From contig NZ_CP028884.1 of the NCBI RefSeq assembly GCF_003606285.1, positions 372,001 to 436,000 on the forward strand: 64,000 nucleotides of DNA, given 5' to 3'. Under the pieces are notes generated by a model. That model saw nothing but the letters and a program-made list of their open reading frames with translations, did not search any database and had not been told where the DNA came from. A program made the position numbers and the translations under genes. Numbering within the stretch: the first letter of the stretch is position 1; each line of letters starts with the position of its first letter. Of the stretch, positions 17,414 through 26,567 are shown piece after piece. The stretch comes from Borrelia turcica IST7. GTDB taxonomy: Bacteria > Spirochaetota > Spirochaetia > Borreliales > Borreliaceae.

Positions 17414-19705
17414 TCATAATAATTCATATTTCATCTTACCCTCTAAATAGACCCTAATTTTATCATTTTTTTTAATTTTTTTTACAATCATTTCATTAAT
17501 TAACAAGCTTCCTATCTCCTTAATTATAATTTTCCTTACACCCTTAATTCCAAATCCACTTTCATATGTCTTACCCTTTAAATAATCTATAATATCTTCT
17601 TCAAAAAAAACTTCAATCGCCTTTTCCTTTAATATCCTAATAAAATTATTAATCTCTTTCTTAATAACCTTTTCAAAATCACCCTCATCCAAAGGTCTGA
17701 AGAAAAAAATATGATCTACCAAATCTAAAACTAGAGAAGAAAATCTCTTCTCTAGTAAACTCCTGGCACTTGTTACCTCATTTTTAAATCCAATACTGCT
17801 AAATTCTCTATGTTCTATATTAATATCTATTATTATTATGCTATCTGACAAACTAACACTTCTGCCAAAACTATCAAAAAATTTTCCCGTATTAAATCCT
17901 TCAAAAAAAAAATCTTTAACCCTTTTATGAGCTTTATCAAAATCCGATAGAAAAATAATTGAACTTGAAGACCTACTCAAAAACTTAAAAAATTTAGTAG
18001 GTTCATCATAAGAATCAGAGGAATACATAGGGCCTATTAACCTATTAATACCATCAAAATCACCATATTCACTCATCCTTAAGGTAAACTTAGGCATTTT
18101 AAGCTCTTCTGATAAAATACATGAAAGTTTATTCTTATCAAGATCAGAAGAGCTCATAAAAACAAAAAGACCAAGAGTATTATTTTCAAGCAGAAATTTA
18201 ACCTTTAAAAGCTTTATATTCAATATCAAGTCAGATAAAACATCCTCATCAATTATCATGTTCTCTCTTATTTTATGTTCAAGATCAACAAGTAAACTAT
18301 CATCATGTTCATCCAAATTAAAAATACTCATACCAACCATAGATTTAACAAAATCTTTAACATCATCCTCAGTGATTATTTTTTTATTATTCTCAAGTTT
18401 AAACTTAGCTCCAAGTTCATCTAACAAGTCAAAAGCCTTGTCTGGAAGAAATCTATCCTTAATATATTTACAAGACATAGAAATGGAAGCTCGTATTGCC
18501 TCATCCGTGTACTCTACATTATGATATTTTTCATACTGTCCCTTAGCTCCCTTTAACATAAGATAGGTGTCTTCAAATCTTGGTTCCTTAAGTTCTATGC
18601 TATGAAACCTTCTTACTAAAGCTTTATCTCTTAAGAAAAACTTTTTATATTCATATTCCGTAGTAGCACCTATAAACTTCACTTTCCCTAAAGTCAAAAT
18701 AGGTTTCAATAAATTTGAAATATCTATGCTACTAAACGAGGTGGCACCAGCACCAACTATCATATGGATTTCATCTATAAAGAGAATTACCTTTTTTTTT
18801 AAATACAAAAAATCTAAAACTTTATTTACTCTATCCTCAAGATCTCCCCTGTATCTAGTTCCAGATATAAGTTTACCAATATCAAGAGAATAGACCTCAT
18901 GCCCCTTCAACTCCTGAGGTACCCTACCCTCTTTTATCATATAAGCAAGTCCTTGAATTAATATCGTTTTTCCAACACCAGGCTCTCCAAACAAAATTGG
19001 ATTACTTTTATGCCTGCGTAGCATTACTTGAATCAACTTACTCAATTCTTTTTCTCGACCAATCAAGGGGCTTTGCTCTAAATTTGGATCTAAACTATCA
19101 ATAACATTTACTAGAAATTCTTTAACAAAATTACTGTCGTCCAATGAATCATTATTGCTCTCTAATCTAAAATGGTCTTCCTCAAAAATATCAAAACCTC
19201 CATTTTTATCTATTTCTTCGTCAGAAACATAAGTAGAGGCAGTTCTTTTATTGTCAACTAATCCTAACTTTACATCTGAACCTAAGTAATCATAAACTTC
19301 AATCATCTTATCAAAGATAGATAAATTAAAGCCCGACTTTAGTAAAGAATCTAAAATTGTATTTTGTCTTTTTCTAATTAATACCCATAATAAATCTTTT
19401 TCCTGTATTTTATATGGTTTTTTATAACAAAAAATTGTATCAATTATTTCTTGATACAAATCATTTATCTTGAAAGCATAATCTGAAATACTAGATTCTC
19501 TTAAGGGAAGTTTCTTAAAAAACTCTTCTAATATTTTCTCAAGATTGTAAAAATCGAGAGTACATAACTCAAGCAATTCTTTAATCTTATCGTCATTAAT
19601 TAAACTATGAAAAACATGTTCTTCTGTAAAGACAGCATGTTGCCGTTCCATAAAAAACAGAAATGATCTAAAGAATAAATTATTTAAAGCTCTTCTGTTA
19701 TACAC
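17414..19705 (-). CDS. clpA: ClpA-like AAA+ protein with inactive second ATPase domain
   Basis: A 763-residue protein with ClpA architecture. An N-terminal Clp-repeat domain (about 1-145) and linker precede D1, which has an intact Walker A GEPGVGKT (240-247), Walker B VILFIDE (306-312), the pore-type segment GTRYRGDLEDR, sensor 1 GATT and the RRF arginine finger (365-367). D2 (about 500-763) keeps the fold (LRMSEY, RLIGP, KAHKRV, KGVRK) but has lost its Walker A (SSSDLDKNK at 518-526), Walker B (IIFLSDFDKAH at 583-593) and sensor 1. An IGF tripeptide (638-640) stands where ClpA has its ClpP-binding loop. The start is GTG 19705. It probably unfolds proteins for ClpP, powered by D1 only. Confidence 0.88.
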   Translation of the reverse strand: MYNRRALNNLFFRSFLFFMERQHAVFTEEHVFHSLINDDKIKELLELCTLDFYNLEKILEEFFKKLPLRESSISDYAFKINDLYQEIIDTIFCYKKPYKIQEKDLLWVLIRKRQNTILDSLLKSGFNLSIFDKMIEVYDYLGSDVKLGLVDNKRTASTYVSDEEIDKNGGFDIFEEDHFRLESNNDSLDDSNFVKEFLVNVIDSLDPNLEQSPLIGREKELSKLIQVMLRRHKSNPILFGEPGVGKTILIQGLAYMIKEGRVPQELKGHEVYSLDIGKLISGTRYRGDLEDRVNKVLDFLYLKKKVILFIDEIHMIVGAGATSFSSIDISNLLKPILTLGKVKFIGATTEYEYKKFFLRDKALVRRFHSIELKEPRFEDTYLMLKGAKGQYEKYHNVEYTDEAIRASISMSCKYIKDRFLPDKAFDLLDELGAKFKLENNKKIITEDDVKDFVKSMVGMSIFNLDEHDDSLLVDLEHKIRENMIIDEDVLSDLILNIKLLKVKFLLENNTLGLFVFMSSSDLDKNKLSCILSEELKMPKFTLRMSEYGDFDGINRLIGPMYSSDSYDEPTKFFKFLSRSSSSIIFLSDFDKAHKRVKDFFFEGFNTGKFFDSFGRSVSLSDSIIIIDINIEHREFSSIGFKNEVTSARSLLEKRFSSLVLDLVDHIFFFRPLDEGDFEKVIKKEINNFIRILKEKAIEVFFEEDIIDYLKGKTYESGFGIKGVRKIIIKEIGSLLINEMIVKKIKKNDKIRVYLEGKMKYELL

Positions 19706-19715
19706 GAAACCCCAA

Positions 19716-20933
19716 CTATAAAATAATTCTTAAAACTTTTTTCTTACCTACTCTAATTTCAAACTCACCATTAGTAAAATTATCCTTAGTAAGAAAATAA
19801 TCTTGTTCTCCTATTCTTAATTTATCTATATAAACTCCACCTGAATTAATTAATCTCCTAGCTTCTGACTTACTAGATACAACTTTTGAAAGAATCATTA
19901 AATCAATCAATAAAATTCCTTCTCCCAAATTATCTAACCCTAACTCAAAAAAAGGGATATTGGCCCTGTCTCCATCTCCTTTAAAAGCAGCAGAGGCAGC
20001 GGAAGCGACTCTTAATGCTGACTCCTCTCCATGAACAATCTTTGTTATTTCAAAAGCCAAAGTTTCTTTTGCTTTGTTTAATAAATTTCCTTCAAAACTT
20101 GAAATATTTTCAATCTCAGCCTCTTCTAAAAAAGTAAATAGATACAAAAATTTCTTAACATCTAAATCCGGAATATTCCTAAAATATTGATAAAAATCAT
20201 AAACACTGTAAATCTCTGAGTCAATATAAACAGCTCCCTTTTCTGATTTTCCCATTTTTTTCCCATCACTTCGTGTAACAAGGGGAAATGTGAGACCAAA
20301 AACCTCTTCCCCCACTTTCCTTCTCACTAAATCAACTCCGGAAACAATGTTGCCCCACTGATCATCCCCTCCAATCTGAAGACTGCAATTCTTAATTTTA
20401 TTGAGCATATAAAAATCATAAGATTGCAAAAGTTGATAATTAAATTCAATAAATGAAAGGCCAGTATCCAATCTTCTTTTATAAGTCTCAAACCCCAGCA
20501 TACGATTAACAGAAAAATGAATTCCAATATCCCTTAAAAATTCAATATAATTAATACTATCAAGCCATTCCGAATTATCAAGAACATAGCCACTATTAAA
20601 ATCTACTATTCTTAATAACTGTTTCTTTATCTCATTAACATTTTTTTCTATATCCTCTTTTGATAAAATTTTCCTCATCTCATTCTTGCCAGAAGGATCG
20701 CCTATCTTTGTAGTACCACCACCAATTAAAGCAATTGGAACATGTCCTTGTCTTTGAAGATGTACCATTGCCATAAAAGGAATTAAATGTCCAATATGAA
20801 GAGAATTAAAAGTAGCATCAACTCCCACATAAAAAACTATCTTTTCCCTATCCATCAACTCACTTAAAGCTTCTAGATTTGTACACTGTTTTAAGAATCC
20901 TCGCTTCTTTAAAATCTCCAAGGCAAGATTCAT
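19716..20933 (-). CDS. tyrS: Tyrosyl-tRNA synthetase
   Basis: A 405-residue class I aminoacyl-tRNA synthetase charging tRNA-Tyr. The HIGH motif is LHIGHL (45-50). The tyrosine pocket includes GGDDQWGN, and the KMSKS loop is KKMGKSEKG (about 226-234). A C-terminal S4-type RNA-binding domain (SKSEARRLINSGGVYID) completes the usual bacterial layout. Its ATG overlaps the glyS stop by 4 bases (ATGA), and the ClpA-like gene follows 10 bases downstream, so tyrS is part of a gltX-glyS-tyrS-clpA-gpsA minus-strand cluster. Confidence 0.97.
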   Translation of the reverse strand: MNLALEILKKRGFLKQCTNLEALSELMDREKIVFYVGVDATFNSLHIGHLIPFMAMVHLQRQGHVPIALIGGGTTKIGDPSGKNEMRKILSKEDIEKNVNEIKKQLLRIVDFNSGYVLDNSEWLDSINYIEFLRDIGIHFSVNRMLGFETYKRRLDTGLSFIEFNYQLLQSYDFYMLNKIKNCSLQIGGDDQWGNIVSGVDLVRRKVGEEVFGLTFPLVTRSDGKKMGKSEKGAVYIDSEIYSVYDFYQYFRNIPDLDVKKFLYLFTFLEEAEIENISSFEGNLLNKAKETLAFEITKIVHGEESALRVASAASAAFKGDGDRANIPFFELGLDNLGEGILLIDLMILSKVVSSKSEARRLINSGGVYIDKLRIGEQDYFLTKDNFTNGEFEIRVGKKKVLRIIL

Positions 20934-22267
20934 CTATTTGAAACTCCCCTATAATTTAACATTTCAGTCCTAATATATGAATATAACTCATCAAGCGAAA
21001 TTCTTACCTGAGTCATACGATCTCTCTCTCTTAAAGTAACCGTCCTATTTTCCATAGTGTCATAGTCTATGGTTACACAATAAGGTGTTCCAATTTCATC
21101 TTGACGCCTGTATCTTTTGCCAATTGTACCACTGTCATCATAAAACATATAAAAATCATCGCTAAGCTCCATAAATACCCTCCTAGCAAGATCATCAAGC
21201 CCATCCTTTTTTACAAGAGGAAGTATTGCAACTTTATAAGGGGCAAGCTTAGGGTGCAAGCGAAGGACAACTCGTTTATCGCCTCCCTCAAGTTCCTCCT
21301 GCGCATAAGCATCACAAAGAGTCATTAAAACACTCCTTGTAAGCCCAAGAGACGTCTCAATAACATAAGGAATATATCTCTCACCACTTGTTAAATCATG
21401 GTATTCAAATAATTTAGGCTTCTCACAAAACTTAGCGTGTTGAGTCAAATCATAATCTCCCCTATTATGAATCCCTTCAATTTCCTGGAAACCAAATGGA
21501 AATTCATATTCAATATCAACAGCTGCTTTAGCATAATGAGCAAGTTCATCCTCGCCATGTTCCTTAAATCTAAGACTATCCGATTTTATTCCAAGAGTTT
21601 CCACAAAAAAATTCATTCTATTTTGCTTCCAATAATAATACCAGTCATCCATCTGATTAGGATGTACAAAGAACTGCATCTCCATTTGCTCAAATTCACA
21701 AGTTCTGAATATAAAATTTTTTGTTATTATTTCATTCCTAAATGCTTTACCAACTTGAGCTATGCCAAAAGGTATTTTAAGTCTTGTAGAGTCCAATACA
21801 TTGCGAAAATTAACAAAAATACCCTGAGCCGTCTCTGGCCTTAAATAAATTTCACTCGAACTCTCTTTTGTAGCCCCAATATTAGTTTTAAACATTAGAT
21901 TAAAATTTCGGGGATCTGTAAAAGAACTCTCTGCACTACAGCTAGGACAATCCTTAGACACATCAACAAAATCCACTCTAAATCTATTTTTACAATTTCT
22001 ACAATCAACTAGTGAGTCTGAAAAACTATCAACATGCCCTGAGGCCGCCCAAACTTCAGGCCTCATAAAAATAGCACTATCCAAGCCTACTACATTTTCA
22101 TGCAAGTAAACCATACTCTTCCACCATTCTTTTTGTATATTATTTTTAAGCTCAATACCCAAAGGCCCATAATCCCATGCCCCTGAAAGGCCTCCATAAA
22201 CTTCTGAGGATTGAAATACAAAACCCTTCCTTTTAGCAAGTGCAATAATATCTTCTATTCTTGTCAT
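20930..22267 (-). CDS. glyS: Glycyl-tRNA synthetase, homodimeric class II
   Basis: A 445-residue class II synthetase of the alpha2 type. The N-terminus (GFVFQSSEVYGGLSGAWDYG) is motif-1 proximal. A CxxC...CxxC zinc knuckle (CRNC and CPSC, about 86-111) follows, then motif 2 (AFRNEI...FRTCEFEQMEM) and motif 3 with SLGLTRSVL. The C-terminal anticodon-binding domain begins near KLAPYKVAILPL. It lacks the beta subunit found in tetrameric enzymes. An AAGGA ribosome site precedes the ATG. The last 4 bases overlap tyrS. Confidence 0.97.
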   Translation of the reverse strand: MTRIEDIIALAKRKGFVFQSSEVYGGLSGAWDYGPLGIELKNNIQKEWWKSMVYLHENVVGLDSAIFMRPEVWAASGHVDSFSDSLVDCRNCKNRFRVDFVDVSKDCPSCSAESSFTDPRNFNLMFKTNIGATKESSSEIYLRPETAQGIFVNFRNVLDSTRLKIPFGIAQVGKAFRNEIITKNFIFRTCEFEQMEMQFFVHPNQMDDWYYYWKQNRMNFFVETLGIKSDSLRFKEHGEDELAHYAKAAVDIEYEFPFGFQEIEGIHNRGDYDLTQHAKFCEKPKLFEYHDLTSGERYIPYVIETSLGLTRSVLMTLCDAYAQEELEGGDKRVVLRLHPKLAPYKVAILPLVKKDGLDDLARRVFMELSDDFYMFYDDSGTIGKRYRRQDEIGTPYCVTIDYDTMENRTVTLRERDRMTQVRISLDELYSYIRTEMLNYRGVSNR

Positions 22268-22296
22268 ATCAATATCCTTAAAACGTATTATTTTTG

Positions 22297-23769
22297 TTAT
22301 TCATGTCTTTTCAAAAATTCTTGTGCTAAGTTTATTCTATCAAAAACCTTACCTTTTCCGAGTAATTTTAAAGAATCAAAAAGAGGAGGTGATACCTTAC
22401 TGCCAAGAACTGCAATTCTAATTGGAAGAAGGACTTCACCTATTTTCAGATTATTCGCCTTAGCAAAATCATTAAACACTTTTTCGTTATCAGACAATTC
22501 CCTTGTTTCAAAACCTTCTAATATTGGCTTAATCTTATCTAAAATCAAATAAATATCACCCGATGTTTTCTTCTTACCTAAAAACTCATCTAAATTCCAT
22601 GTTTTAATATCCTCATAAAAAAACTTAAGCATATTTATAGCCTCGCTAAGCTTTCTAATCCTTGTCTTTATGAGGGGAATTAAAAGTATCAATGTTTCCC
22701 TATCTTCAGGTTTAATATCCTCTTTAATGTAGGCAACTCGTTGCAAAAAAGGAATTAAAAGACTAGCCAGTTCCTCATCTTCCTTTTCTCTAATGTAATA
22801 ACTATTAAAAAAATCTAATTTATGATAATCAAAAACAGCAGGAGATTTATTTATCTTCTCAACACAAAATAATTTTTGAAATTCATCTTTTGTAAAAAAT
22901 TCCTTCTTATCATCATAAGACCAACCAAGTAAAGTAATGTAATTAATAATAGCCTCTGGCAGATACCCATCTTCAATAAACTGTCTTAAAGCTGTAGCAC
23001 CATGCCTCTTACTCAATTTTTGCCCATCACTACCCATCACCATTGGAAGATGGCAATAAATGGGAGGAGTCCATCCAAAAGCATTATAAAGAAGTACATG
23101 TAAAGGGCCTGAAGAAACCCACTCCTGAGCTCTTAAGACATGCGAAACTTTCATTAAATAATCATCAATAACATTAGCAAGATGATAAGTTGGTAGTCCG
23201 TCAGACTTAAGAATAATAGGATCAGGATTAATATCCTTATTTGGCCATGTTACCTTGTTAAGTAAAATATCATTAAAACTAGTCTCTCCATCAAGAGGAA
23301 TTTTAAATCTAATAACAGGACTAATTCCTAAACTTATAGCATCCCGAATCTCTCTCTCACTCAAATTTCTACAATGTCTGTCATACCCTGTTGCCATCTT
23401 ATTAACAGTTTGAATCTTCCTAATCCTTTCTAGCCTCTCCGGCGTGCAATAACAATAGTAAGCATTTCCCGATTCAACTAATTTTTTAGCATATTCAACA
23501 TATATTTCAGTTCTCTTTGACTGAACATAAGGTTCATAAGGTCCCCCACAAGTAGGGCCCTCATCAAAATCAATCCCAAGCCACTCTAAACTCCGATAAA
23601 GATCATCTTCGGCTTCTTTAAAATATCTCGTCTGGTCTGTATCTTCAATTCTAAGTAAAAATTTCCCACCACAAGACTTGGCAAAGAAATAATTAAATAA
23701 AGCTGTTCTAATTCCTCCAATATGTTGCAAACCCGTTGGAGAAGGTGCATATCTAACTCTTACACTCAA
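22297..23769 (-). CDS. gltX: Glutamyl-tRNA synthetase (probably non-discriminating)
   Basis: A 490-residue class I synthetase. [17 protein letters not shown] carries the HIGH-equivalent. A CYC zinc-like segment ([11 protein letters not shown]) follows, [14 protein letters not shown] is the active-site helix, and GQKLSKRHG is the KMSKS loop. The helical anticodon-binding domain occupies the last 150 residues. Borrelia has no GlnRS and makes Gln-tRNA by GatCAB amidation, so this enzyme is expected to charge tRNA-Gln with Glu as well (family knowledge). The start is TTG 23769 with GAGG 7 bases upstream. Confidence 0.96.
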   Translation of the reverse strand: MSVRVRYAPSPTGLQHIGGIRTALFNYFFAKSCGGKFLLRIEDTDQTRYFKEAEDDLYRSLEWLGIDFDEGPTCGGPYEPYVQSKRTEIYVEYAKKLVESGNAYYCYCTPERLERIRKIQTVNKMATGYDRHCRNLSEREIRDAISLGISPVIRFKIPLDGETSFNDILLNKVTWPNKDINPDPIILKSDGLPTYHLANVIDDYLMKVSHVLRAQEWVSSGPLHVLLYNAFGWTPPIYCHLPMVMGSDGQKLSKRHGATALRQFIEDGYLPEAIINYITLLGWSYDDKKEFFTKDEFQKLFCVEKINKSPAVFDYHKLDFFNSYYIREKEDEELASLLIPFLQRVAYIKEDIKPEDRETLILLIPLIKTRIRKLSEAINMLKFFYEDIKTWNLDEFLGKKKTSGDIYLILDKIKPILEGFETRELSDNEKVFNDFAKANNLKIGEVLLPIRIAVLGSKVSPPLFDSLKLLGKGKVFDRINLAQEFLKRHE

Positions 23770-23782
23770 AATCTATCCTCTC

Positions 23783-24559
23783 TTAATAAAAAATATCCTT
23801 TTTTGAGCTATCATAAATATAATAAAAAACTACAAAAAATAAATTTGAACCTAGTAATTTTGTATGTTTAGTATTCAGTTTATCTTTGTATTTAAAATAT
23901 TTATCTCTAATCTCAAGTTTACTGGTTTCAGTTAAATAAGATCCTACATTAGATCTTTTTAAGATATAGTAATAATAAATTGTAAAAATAGGTTCTTTTA
24001 AAAAATACTTCTTTAAAAAATCTAATATCTTATCCAATTTTTCATATTCTTCAAAGGAAATCATACTAAGTGCTATACAATACTTTACCCACCTATTCTT
24101 ACTGCTTGTATACTTTAAAATCAAACTAGATGCCTTCTCCTTTTCTCTAAAACTAATAAGAACAGAATAAAGTTCTACAATTGTTTTATTACTAATCTTA
24201 TTATCTTTTAAATAAAAATAAACTTCATCAAGGCTTTTTTTATCTTGTTTGATTAAAATCATCTTTAACAAAAGAGAAATATCAAATACACTCCTAAGTC
24301 GCCTCCTAATTATCTTAAGTTTCAAAAAAGTATAAGTATTCTCTACCCCATTAAATACAAAATATAACCTTGAATAAAGCAATTTAGAATAAAAAATATT
24401 AAATGCAAACACAAGTAAAATAAACCCTAAAATAAAATAAGAATGAAGGAAAATAAATTCTAGTACACTCGAATATTTTAAAATTTCTAGGAAAAAAATT
24501 AAACACAAAAAAAATCCAACAAACATAATATTAAAAATCAAAAGTATTCTATCTACCAT
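23783..24559 (-). CDS. Membrane-anchored protein of unknown function
   Basis: A 258-residue protein with two N-terminal membrane segments (about 5-25 and 33-55), then a basic, Lys/Tyr-rich, mostly helical cytoplasmic domain with helix pairs reminiscent of TPR/HEAT repeats (for example VELYSVLISFREKEKA and WVKYCIALSMISFEEYEK). ATG 24559 is preferred over the TTG one codon earlier; AAGAGA lies upstream. It is first in the gltX-glyS-tyrS cluster and divergent from pdeB. By order it is BB0373-like. No family recognised. Confidence 0.7.
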   Translation of the reverse strand: MVDRILLIFNIMFVGFFLCLIFFLEILKYSSVLEFIFLHSYFILGFILLVFAFNIFYSKLLYSRLYFVFNGVENTYTFLKLKIIRRRLRSVFDISLLLKMILIKQDKKSLDEVYFYLKDNKISNKTIVELYSVLISFREKEKASSLILKYTSSKNRWVKYCIALSMISFEEYEKLDKILDFLKKYFLKEPIFTIYYYYILKRSNVGSYLTETSKLEIRDKYFKYKDKLNTKHTKLLGSNLFFVVFYYIYDSSKKDIFY

Positions 24560-24586
24560 CAAAAATCTCTTTTAAAATAAGTTAAA

Positions 24587-24614
24587 TTACAAAATTGAGA
24601 TATACAATTATATT
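24587..24614 (+). promoter_or_regulatory. Candidate promoter for the pdeB-pfs-metK-luxS operon
   Basis: TTACAA (24587-24592) and TATATT (24609-24614) are spaced by 16 bases, upstream of pdeB in the divergent gap. The match is moderate, and this AT-rich gap offers other combinations. Confidence 0.35.
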
Positions 24615-24688
24615 ATACTAAACAGATAGACAATTAATAAATAATGTGTTATACATGTTTATTAACAAGTGTAACCTTAAGGGGAAAG

Positions 24689-25828
24689 ATGCAAAGCCTT
24701 GATGAGTTGGCAAAAGATGTAAAGGTTTTTTCTTGTATGATAGAAAAAGATTTTTTAGTATGGCCTAAAAATTCTCTTGTCAAACCCAAACATATTGAAT
24801 TAATCGAAAAATGGGGTTTAAGAGGTGAGCTTTACGTAAAAATGAACTTCTTTAATGAGTCCCTAATGAATAAAGGAAATGTACTGAACAATTCAGAATA
24901 TGATAAAGAATCTATTTCAAACTATCATATACTAATAAGTAACTTAGAAGAAATATATGAAACTTGCAAAAAAAATAAAAAAATTTATTACCAAGATATC
25001 TTACCAACTGCAAAAAAGGTAATAGAATTTTATAAGAAAAATCAAAAAACATTTATAAAATACATAAAAATACCTAAATTCTTGTCTGACTATCATATTG
25101 TACACTCAATAAACACTGCAATATTAACAGTTGCACTTGGACATGAGATGAACTTAAACAACCACAAAACAGTTGAATTATGTACAGTAGCACTTCTTCA
25201 CAAAATAGGATTTTTATTTATTCCTTTAAAGATAAGTGAAAAGCAAGAAAAGTTAAGTGATAAAGAGTTTGAACTAATCAAAAAGTACCCTATTCTTGGT
25301 TATAAAATTGTATCGGCAACTGATTTTTCTAATTCTATCTGCTCAACATTACTCAGCCATAAAGAAAACTTAGATGGATCAGGATACCCTAAAAAGCTTA
25401 AAAGCGAAAATATTAGCATTGAATCAAATATCATTGGTGCTGCTAGTGCATATAGTGCAATTATTTTAGATAAAACATATAAAAAATCCTTAAATTCTGG
25501 AGCATCTCTTATAGAGCTAATACAAGACGCAGATAAAAAATTTGATAAAAGGGTTTTAAAATTAATTATTAAAGTACTTTCTCAATGCCCACTAGATTTT
25601 ATTGTGGAACTTAATGATAAATCAATTGCCAAAATAATAAAAGTTAATGAAAAGAATCTTAATTATCCTTACATCAAATATATAATAAAAGATGACAAAG
25701 TTATACCTCCTAGTGAAAACCAAGATCAGATCAAGTCAATACCCAAAACAGAGACGGGAATTAAAAAAATACTTAGCCAAAACGAAATAGAATTTCTTTT
25801 AAAAAAATATTCTTTAAAAGAAATATAA
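24689..25828 (+). CDS. pdeB: HD-GYP-type protein PdeB with non-canonical metal site and FliM-like C-terminal peptide
   Basis: A 379-residue cytoplasmic protein. After a helical N-terminal region, an HD-GYP-like domain spans about 135-275. GYP is kept (DGSGYP, 229-234), but the HD pair reads HK (ALLHKIG, H171-K172). The usual next His is Tyr (KKYPILG), HHE reads SHKE, and the late ADxFDA reads ASAYSA. A small beta extension (PLDFIVELNDKSIAKIIKVN) follows. The last 20 residues contain ILSQNEIEFLL (361-371), strongly like the FliM/FliY motif ILSQxEIDALL. ATG 24689 has AAGGGGA just upstream. The orthologue BB0374 hydrolyses c-di-GMP and affects motility in B. burgdorferi. It is first in the luxS operon. 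Confidence 0.88.
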   Translation: MQSLDELAKDVKVFSCMIEKDFLVWPKNSLVKPKHIELIEKWGLRGELYVKMNFFNESLMNKGNVLNNSEYDKESISNYHILISNLEEIYETCKKNKKIYYQDILPTAKKVIEFYKKNQKTFIKYIKIPKFLSDYHIVHSINTAILTVALGHEMNLNNHKTVELCTVALLHKIGFLFIPLKISEKQEKLSDKEFELIKKYPILGYKIVSATDFSNSICSTLLSHKENLDGSGYPKKLKSENISIESNIIGAASAYSAIILDKTYKKSLNSGASLIELIQDADKKFDKRVLKLIIKVLSQCPLDFIVELNDKSIAKIIKVNEKNLNYPYIKYIIKDDKVIPPSENQDQIKSIPKTETGIKKILSQNEIEFLLKKYSLKEI

Positions 25829-25841
25829 AAAGGAGAAAAAT

Positions 25842-26567
25842 ATGATTTTAATCATATCTGCAATGGATGCAGAAGCAGTAGAAATAAACACAATAATTGA
25901 AAACAGAAGAGAAATTACATTAAATGACTACTTAGGTGAGAAGAAAATTCAGAAGGGAGAAATCTCAGGACATGAAGTAATCTCTTTAACTACTGGCATT
26001 GGTAAAGTAAACGCTGCATGTTGGACTAGTTACATTGTATCAAAATACAAAATCACTCACATAATTAACTCAGGAACTGCTGGTGGGATAAAAGATAATT
26101 CTAATCTTAAAATTAAAGACATAATAGTATCATCAGAAATGGCATTCCATGATTTTGACTTAACTAAATTTGGACATAAAATAGGACAAGTCCCGGGATT
26201 GCCTCAAAAATTTAAAGCGGATGAAGAACTATTAAAAAAAGCAGTTAAAGTTATAGAGGATAAAATAACAGACATTAATGTTCATATTGGACTAATACTT
26301 ACAGGAGACCAATTTATTGGAGACCAAAAACAATTAGAAGTAATTAAAAGTAATTTCCCAGATGCTTTAGCTGTAGAAATGGAAGGGGCTGCAATTGCAC
26401 AAGTTGCACACACATTTAATATACCTTTTATTATTACACGCTCTGTATCTGACTTGCCAAACATCAAAGACAATCACATAGATTTCAATAAATTTCTAAA
26501 AATCGCATCAATGAATTCAGCTAGAATGGTCAAGGAGCTTATTGGACTCATAGAAAAGGATCAATAA
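25842..26567 (+). CDS. mtnN: 5'-methylthioadenosine/S-adenosylhomocysteine nucleosidase (cytosolic)
   Basis: A 241-residue nucleosidase that cleaves S-adenosylhomocysteine to S-ribosylhomocysteine plus adenine, detoxifying the product of SAM-dependent methylation. It has the N-terminal IISAMDAEA, the GTAGGI loop, a [12 protein letters not shown] segment with the catalytic Glu region, and RSVSDLPN carrying the catalytic Asp. There is no signal peptide, so it acts in the cytosol (Borrelia also has exported paralogues elsewhere). An AAGGAG ribosome site precedes the ATG. It overlaps metK by one base (TAATG), so the two are coupled. Confidence 0.96.
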   Translation: MILIISAMDAEAVEINTIIENRREITLNDYLGEKKIQKGEISGHEVISLTTGIGKVNAACWTSYIVSKYKITHIINSGTAGGIKDNSNLKIKDIIVSSEMAFHDFDLTKFGHKIGQVPGLPQKFKADEELLKKAVKVIEDKITDINVHIGLILTGDQFIGDQKQLEVIKSNFPDALAVEMEGAAIAQVAHTFNIPFIITRSVSDLPNIKDNHIDFNKFLKIASMNSARMVKELIGLIEKDQ

